NCBI GenBank assembly: GCA_037039925.1
Contig: JAXRKP010000323.1
Coordinates: 177,501-241,500, forward strand
DNA from: Doris montereyensis
Taxonomy: Eukaryota > Mollusca > Gastropoda > Nudibranchia > Dorididae
DNA length: 64,000 nt
Direction: 5' to 3'
The translations under genes were made by a program, and so were the position numbers. Within the stretch, counting starts at the first letter, position 1. Each line of letters starts with the position of its first letter. Below are positions 42,201 to 51,200 of this stretch, one piece after another. The notes below the pieces were generated by a model. The model saw only the letters and a list, made by a program, of their open reading frames with translations, had not been told where the DNA came from and ran no database searches.

Positions 42201-45200
42201 CTCTTCTTTTAAATGAAGTATATTTTGAAAATGTAGGAATTTAGAATTTATTTTTTCAAATGAAAACACTGACACATTACTGTTAACGTTGACTTAAACT
42301 CACAATTTCAGGACAGAGCCCGTTCTCTCATGGAGCAGTTTCTAGGCTACTTGATGTGGACGGACGATTTTGTGTCGGATGAAGAGGCCAATATGTCTAT
42401 CATGGTAAAGTTTTCAGTCTGACAATAAATGAATCAAGTCTTTAATTCTTCTTAGGAATTTATCACTTAATTGATTTTTGAGTTTGAGACAACTTTTTGT
42501 TGTTGTTCATATTTTATATGTGTGTGATTTTTTAAAACAGATATTTTGAATGCTTTTGGAAATATTGAGATAAAGGTGGTTTCACATAACTTTTTAATAC
42601 AGATATGTTGAATGCTTTTGGAAATATTGAGATAAAGTTCATTTAATCTAGCTGTCACTTATTATAGCTTTGTCACCTCTAGCTCAACAAAATGAAATCT
42701 TCTAACATCTAGGCCATTTTTACTATTAATGAAATTATCGTAAGTGGTCACAGGCTTACATTTGAGTTTTTCTTTTTGCTGAGCTTTTTTAAAATTCCTA
42801 AACATTGAAATATATCATGCATTGGACTAGATCTTATCCAAACCAACTGTCCTGAGGACTTATCTAAGCATTAAATTTTTATAAAACGAAAGAAGAGCTA
42901 GGGTACCAACTGGTTATATTTTTCCGTCTTTGTTGACAATATCATCTGTTTGCTTTTATCAATTGAGTATTGTTCTTTCCATTTTCAAGACATGGTTTAT
43001 TGCTTCATGCATGATTGCTGTTAATTGAGAATTGCTCTTTCCATTTTTAGGACATGCATGATTGCTATTAATTGAGAATTGTTCTTACCATTTTAAGAAC
43101 ATGTTTTATTGCTTCATGCATGATCGCTATTAATTGAGAATTGTTCTTTCCATTTTCAGGACACACTTTATTGCTTCATGCATGATCGCTACCTGGTGGA
43201 GGATGTGATGTTCATGGCCACCCATGACTTTCTGTCATCCATTACGGAATTCAACACACTTGACAAGGTAACATTTGCTTAAAAAAAATAATGCAAGCAA
43301 ATCAAAGGAATGAAAAAGATAATCACAATCAGCTCCATTTTCTACTTTTCAAGGGAAGTCTTTAATATGAATAAATTTTGGTCGTTCTTTGAATCTTGTG
43401 AGAATAGTTTACCAAGTCATATTATGAAACATGTCATTTGCCCGCTGCTGACGCTGCTTACCAGAAGAATGAGTGTTAGGATAGAAAATAGAGAGTAAAC
43501 GTTTCTTATACACACATTATAAATCTAGGTAAATGCATGGTGTTCAAAGACTTTTTGTGTGATCAGATGTTTTGGAGGTATTCTTGCTTTTTGGGGTTGG
43601 TGGGGATAGAGTTTTAAGGTTCAGTTCCTATTGCATTGGATCCAAGGCTAACAACGCCCATGTAATCCCGATGTGCCATTATTTTGCAGATGCTACAGCT
43701 TCTGGGACACGTCTATGTTGGCAACCTTGATGCGGCTTGCCTACGTTACATTTTGCTTATGGGAGATTTCATTACAGCTGTCGACTGGAAGGAAGTTGAA
43801 GATTTCAGGGCATTTGCCTCTGTGGTTTACCCTTTCTCAATGTAAGTTGTTAGGGATTTTCTAAAGCTTTTCCAAAATATATTATTTGATGTGGTCAATT
43901 TTTTCTATTAAAGATCAAATTTCTTTTTAAACTGAGTCTCAAAGGCATGTTGTTGGTTTCTCAGCATCTTAACAAAATAAAAACAAAAACAATCTGAGCA
44001 AAATGTCAACTGTTTGGTCTTTGAATGGCTCCAAATGTGGGAAGGAAATGATTGTTGTGCCCTAATTTATGTTCTGTCACATGGTTACAATTAGATACTT
44101 TTTTTATAAACATAGAGACAAAGATGGATTTATAGTCTGTGTCCCCACACAAGTGCAGGTTCATCGACTGTACACTACTTGTCCTTCAGCAGGCCATTTC
44201 ATTCAAAGTCGTTCTCGATTCCCTGGGAGCATAGATTACAGGAGCCTGTTAGTCACTCCGAGCTTACAGTAACCCTGTGACAAGATATTTCTTTACCTAT
44301 AGCTGGGTACTCATTTACACCTTAGTCCAGTGAGGAATGCAGAGTAAAGTACCTTTCCTAAGAGTACAACGTTGTGAAAAAAAGCCTTGGCAAGCCATGG
44401 GGTTGGAACCGGTGTGGTCGTGATTACAAACTCACAACACTACAGTTTCACTAATATGGGTTTACGTATATATCTATTTGTTCATATCTTTTTAATTTCA
44501 ACATAACATTGATTTGATACCAAAGTATATACTTCTAATATCTTTGACCCGTTCTTCTTCAGGAATATGATTTAAACAGTCTTCAAATGAGTATCTTTGA
44601 CACGTTCTTCTTCAGGAAGACGATTTAGAGAGTCTTCAAATGAGTATCTTTGACCCGTTCTTCTTCAGGAAGACGATTTAGACAGTCTTTAAATGAGTAT
44701 CTTTGACACGTTCTTCTTCAGGAAGACGATTTAGAGAGTCTTCAAATGAGTATCTTTAACCCGTTCTTCTTCAGGAAGACGATTTAGAGAGTCTTCAAAT
44801 GGTATATTTGACCTGTTCTTCTTCAGGAAGACGATTTAGAGTCTTCAAATGAGTATCTTTGACCCGTTCTTCTTCAGGAAGACGATTTAGAGAGTCTTCA
44901 AATGGTATCTCTGACCTGTTTTTCTTCAGGACGATTTAGACAGTATTCAAATGAGTATCTTTGATCCGTTCTTCTTCAGGAGTCTTCAAAGACGATTCAG
45001 AGAGTCTTCAAATGAATATCTTTTGACGATTTAGACAGTCGTATCTTTGACACGTTCTTCTTCAGGAAAAGACAAATGAGATTTAGAGAGTCTTCAAATG
45101 GTAAATGAATATCTTTGTATCTTTGACCGTTCTTCTTCAGGAAGACGATTTAGAGAGTCTTCAAATGGTATCTCTGACCTGTTTTCTTCAGGACGATTTC

Positions 45201-48200
45201 AGTATATCTTTGACCCGTTCTTCTTGAGGAAGACGATTTAGAGAGTCTTCAAATGAATATCTTTGACCCGTTCTACTTCAGGAAGACGATTTAGAGAGTC
45301 TTCAAATGAATATCTTTGACCCGTTCTTCTTCAGGAAGACGATTTAGAGAGTCTTCAAATGAATATCCCGTTTTGACCAGTCTTCAAATGAATATCTTTG
45401 ACCTGTTCTTCTTCAGGAAGACGATTTAGAGAGTCTTCAAATGAGTATCTTTGACCTCTTCTTCTTCAGGAAGACGATTTAGAGAGTCTTCAAATGAGTT
45501 ACACCTCATACAGTGAGAACAGAATTTCCAGACAGCTGGTTTCCTCTTTTTTCATCCACATTATGTTGAAGTCAAGAGAGCCAAGATTTCATGATGTACG
45601 TACGGATAGTGTGAGGGGGTAGAGACGAATTGTTTGCTTTTTATTTTATTTTTTTAATGATGGCATAGTGAAATGAAGAGAAGTTATTTGGAATCCATTT
45701 TAAGGTTTTCTCACCATTTTTTTTATATTATCTTTCATTGAGATTTGCAAAGTTAACAACTTTACTTTTATATCAATATCTATGTATAGTATGATATCTT
45801 TTGCTACTAGAAATAATAGATGTAACTTGATTTCGTGAGGCCAGAAACCGTTCCAAACTCAATTATTTCTGTGGCCGTATCAGCTTGAAATCAAGCCATT
45901 CTGAAATGCGAGTTTTTCATGAACAGCAAATAGACTTGTTTTGTTTGTGGTTAAAGTTTTAATGTTGACAGACTCATCTAGAAGTGTAAGTCTTCTTATA
46001 TCTAGAGGACTAAAAGAGGGGAGTTTGTGTTGTTTATGTGTGTGTGTGTGTGTGTGTGTGTGAAGATTTGGTTGGATTTTCCCTTTCATACCACATCATC
46101 TTTGTGCCACAATTTATTTTTCGTCCAAAGCATTCAACCATCTAAACAATGCTAATGTATTTTGTTCCTTGTGTAGATTAAGAACTCTCCGTATTCAAAT
46201 TGACTTTCTTCATTCCAGCTTGAAAACAAGCTTGTGCCGTACCAAACCTCAGAAAACGCCCAGCTCAGCGAGAGAGAATTCAAAGAAGCATTAGACAGTC
46301 TCCTGCCGTTGAGCAATGAGAGGACGCGCAGGCGTTTGTACATGCAGGCGGAGAGGGCAGTGAGGTGGGATGGCATCGTCAACTCCGTTCCAATCATGCG
46401 ACTTGCTCGTATCCTTGCATTGGTTCATTCTAAATTCACCATCTTATTACAGAAGTGACCGCCTAAATGCCTGGTGTTTGGGAAGCAGACAAAACGGGCA
46501 TTTAGACAAAACGGGCTTTTAGGTGAAAGTAGGTCAGGGGCAACAATTTGAGGGTAGTCCTATTTCTGTCACGTTGGGTTTCCCTAGTGTCTTGCCAATT
46601 TCGTCCAGGATTTGAAGCTTCTTTTATAAATCATTTCCTGGTTTATTCTTTTTCTTTTTCAAGATGTAGATCTGTATGTAGCTGTGCAAAATTCAAGTTG
46701 TTACTATGGAGGCTAAGAGAAAAAGGACCTGATCCAATGTTTGCTTCCTCATTAACTGGCACAACCCACACTATAATCACGTAACTTATTTAACCACAAG
46801 ACCTGTGACTTAAGTAATTATACAAATTTGGATGAGAAAAACTGGATAAAGAAAAATAGTCAATGGGACCAATGTGTGAATAAATTAACACGAATCTTAC
46901 AACTCCTTCGATTCATAATCCTCATGTTAAAATTAAGAAAACAGACAGACAAGGATAAAGATTCATAGCCAGATCGTTTGTTTTTGGAAAAGTCATCAGC
47001 TGTACGAAACATTTATTGCGAGAAAAAAGGAAACCTGGAAACCATTACACTTTTTAACGCTGAGGTAGTGAGAGCGCGGATGGGTTGACCGTCTCTCATC
47101 ACAAAGACCCGAAGTCACATTGGATACGGCCAATACAGCAACAAAACTGTTCACACCTTGTCCCTCGATCGCAATGAGCGTCCGGTTTAAAGACATCAGG
47201 TGATTGTATGCCACTTATGACATCAAGAAAGAGATGTGGGCGGAATCCAGAAGACTGTTTAATTCTAATTGCCTAATGACAAACCAGTGATTCAATGGGT
47301 CAATGGGTGTGTTGTACATTGGGTGGAGTTATGAATAGAAGATTGGTCAACGTTTAGTACATTAGGGCCTACCATGGATAGGTAATGAAGGGTGGTTGCA
47401 ATGCATGGCACATTGTTGACGGGGGGCATAAGCCCTATTAGATTAGCGATCGGATTACATGTATGATGAAGAAAAACAGAATATTTAATCAATTACAGAC
47501 GTATTTTATGATACTTTGGAGAAAAAGATACCTGCAGTTGTCGTTAGGTGAAAATCTTGGTTTTCAAACGGGCATTTAGAGGGGCAATTTATATAGAAAA
47601 AATCGGTTTCACTGAGATGGCGGGCATTTAGGCTAAAACAGACATTTAGGTGGCGGGCATTTAGGCGGTCACTACTGTATTATGAAAGTTTTCAGTTTTG
47701 CTGTGTTTTCCTTACCTTTGTTTTGTATATACATGTATATATACTTGGGTTTTGGGGGTTCATTTATCTGTGTATTTGTTTTTTTTATGGGGGTTGATTA
47801 GCCGGGGACCTTTCCCGTTTAGAGGGGGCAGGTCTTCTGATTCCCTGATTTTCACTGTAACAAATTACTTGGATGATTTTCTGGTGGACGAGAAGGGAGT
47901 ATTGGCGATTATCTGGTGGATTGTCTGGTGAAGAAGGGAGTATTGGTGATTGTCTGGTGGAGAAGAAGGGAGTATTGGTGATTGTCTGGTGGAGAAGAAG
48001 GGAGTATTGGTGATTGTCTGGTGGAGAAGAAGGGAGTATTGGTGATATTCTGGTGGAGAAGAAGGAGTATTGGTGATATTCTGATGGAGAGGAAGGAGTA
48101 TTGGTGATTGTCTGGTGGAGAAGAAGGGAGCATTGGTGATTGTCTGGTGGAAAAGAAGGGAGTATTGGTGATTTTCTGGTGGAGAAGAAGGGAGTATTGG

Positions 48201-51200
48201 TGATTGTCTGGTGGAGAAGAAGGGAGTATTAGTGATTGTCTGGTGGAGAAGGAGGGAGTATTGGTGATTGTCTGGTGGAGAAGAAGGGAGTATTGGTGAT
48301 ATTCTGGTGGAGAAGAAGGGAGTATTAGTGATATTCTGGTGGAGAGGAAGGGAGTATTGGTGATTGTCTGGTGGAGAAGAAGGGAGCATTGGTGATTGTC
48401 TGATGGAAAAGAAGGGAGTATTGGTGATTTTCTGGTGGAGAAGAAGGGAGTATTGGTGATTGTCTGGTGGAGAAGAAGGGAGTAATGGTGATTGTCTGGT
48501 GGAGAAGAAGAGAGTCAATATGGTGATTGTCTGATGGAGAAGAAGGGAGTATGTCCTGGTGATTGTCTGGTGGAGAACAAACAAGAAATCTCTGGTATTG
48601 GTGATTGTCTGATGGAGAAAAGTTGCCATTAGAGTGAATTGGTGATTGTCTGGTGGAGAAAAGAAGGAGTATTGGTGAAGGGGTCAAAATGTGGTGATGT
48701 TTGGTGTCATCCTTGTCGTGATTTTAAAGTAACTGACCCATGTCAAGCATGTTGTTATGCAAAAGTCACCACATGATGTCCTGTTACCCTTTAAATTGAT
48801 TTGTAACCCTTTTTGTTGCTTATGTTCTCCTTAAAAACAACAAACAAGAAATCTCTGGCTACCTGTCACTTCATGCAAATCACTCCCATTGTGAAAGAAA
48901 ACGTTGCCATTAGAGACCTATGTTTTTGAATGTTGGAATGACCTATGTCACCACATGTCATGTGCTGGTTCAGGTAATGAAAACTTTGTGCTAGTCATCG
49001 GATGGTGAAAAATGGGATGTTCTAATTGTGGGTGACAAATGATGACCTATGTCACTGCATGTTGTAATAGAATGACCTATGTCACTGCATGTCATGATAA
49101 AATGACCCATATCACTGCATGTTGTAATGCAATGACCTATGTCACCACATGTCATGATAAAATGACCTATGTCACTGCATGTTGTAATGCAATGACCTAT
49201 GTCACCACATGTTGATAAAATGACCCATGTTACTGAATGTTGTAATGCAATGACCTATGTCACCACATGTCATGATAAAATGACCTATGTCACCGCATGT
49301 TGTAATGCAACGACTTCACTGCATGTTGTAATACAATGACCTATGTCACTGCATGTTGTAATGTAATGATTTGTGTCACTGTATGTTGTAATACAATGAC
49401 CTATGTCACTGCATGTTGTAATACAATGACCTATGTCACTGCATGTTGTAATGTAATGACCTATGTCACTGCATGTTGTAATAGAATGACCTATGTCACT
49501 GCATGTTGTAATGTAATGACCTGTGTCACTGCATGTTGTAATACAATGACCTATGTCACTGCATGTTGTAATACAATGACCTATGTCACTGCATGTTGTA
49601 ATGCAATGACCTATGTCACTGCATGTTGAAATACAATGACCTATGTTACTGAATGCTGTAATACAATGACCTGTCACCACATGTTGTAATACAATGGCCT
49701 ATGTCACCGCAGGCTGTAATGTAATAACGTATGTCACTGCATGCTGAAATGTACTAACATATGTCACCGCATGTTGTAACGTAATGATTTATGTCACTGT
49801 ATGCTGTAATGTAATGACCTATGTCACTGCATGTTGTAATGTAATGACATATGTCACTGCATGTTGTTATGTAATGACCTATGTCACTGCATGTGGTAAT
49901 GTAATGACCTATGTCACTGCATGCTGTAATGCAATAACCTATGTCACTGCATGACATATGTAATCACATATCATAATATGATTACCTATGTCACCACATG
50001 TGATGATATGATTACCTATGTCACCACATGTCATCATACAATGAGTTATGTCACCACATGTGATGATACAAGGACCTATGTCATCACATGTCATGATACG
50101 ATGACCTATATCACAACATGTCATAATACAATGACCTATGTCACCACATGTCATCATAAAATGAGCCATGTCATCACATGTGATGATACAATGACCTATG
50201 TCACCACATGTCATAATACAATGACCTATATCACCACATGTCATAATACAATGACCTATGTCACCACATGTCATGATACAATGACCCATGTCACCACATA
50301 TCATAATACAATGACCTATATCACCACATGTCATAATACAATGACCTATGTCACCACATGTCATGATACAATGACCCATGTCACCACATGTCATGATATA
50401 ATAACCTATGTCACCACATGTCATGATACAATGACACATGTCATGTCACCATGTCACCACATGTCATAATAGAATGACCCATGTCACCACATGTCATCAT
50501 ACAATGACCTATATCACCACATGTCATAATACAATGACCTATATCACCGCATGTCATGATACAATGACCCATGTCACCACATATCATGATACAATGACCC
50601 ATGTCACCACATGTCATGATACAATGACCCATGTCACCACATGTCATGATACAATGATCTATGTCACCACATATCATGATACAATGACCTATGTCACCAC
50701 ATGTCATGATGCAATGACCCATGTCACCACATGTCATGATACAATGACCCATGTCACCACATATGATACAATGACCTATGTCACCACATGTCATGATACA
50801 ATGACTTATGTCACCACATGTCATGATACAATGACCTATGTCACCACATATCATGATACAATGACCTATGTCACCACATGTCATGATACAATGACCCATG
50901 TCACCACATATATGATACAATGACCTATGTCACCACATATCATGATACAATGACCTATGTCACCACATATCATGATACAATGACCCATGTCACGACATAT
51001 CATGATACAATGACCTATGTCACCACATGTCATGATACAATGACTTATGTCACTGCATGTTGTAATGCCATTACTTGTGTCACTGCATGTCATGAGTATA
51101 AATAACAGTAACAGTACTGACAGTCTGTTTGCTTTTCTTTATCCAGTGCCCAGATTGGCAGCAGATACAACTCATGAAATCATTTCCTTTGACAAGTTGA

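Noticed and set aside
46456..46784. Continuation of exon 20 and the following short frame as coding
   Set aside because: The sequence after the donor is the terminus of the TA-flanked transposon, and reading through does not connect to exon 21.
47865..48690. 254-codon minus-strand frame (NHQYS repeats)
   Set aside because: Explained by a 32-bp tandem repeat with no stop in any of its three phases. No start context or splice sites.
49285..51105. Many open frames on both strands (TYVTTCHD and CGDIGHCIM repeats)
   Set aside because: The 30-bp array is open in several frames. Coding on both strands at once is implausible.
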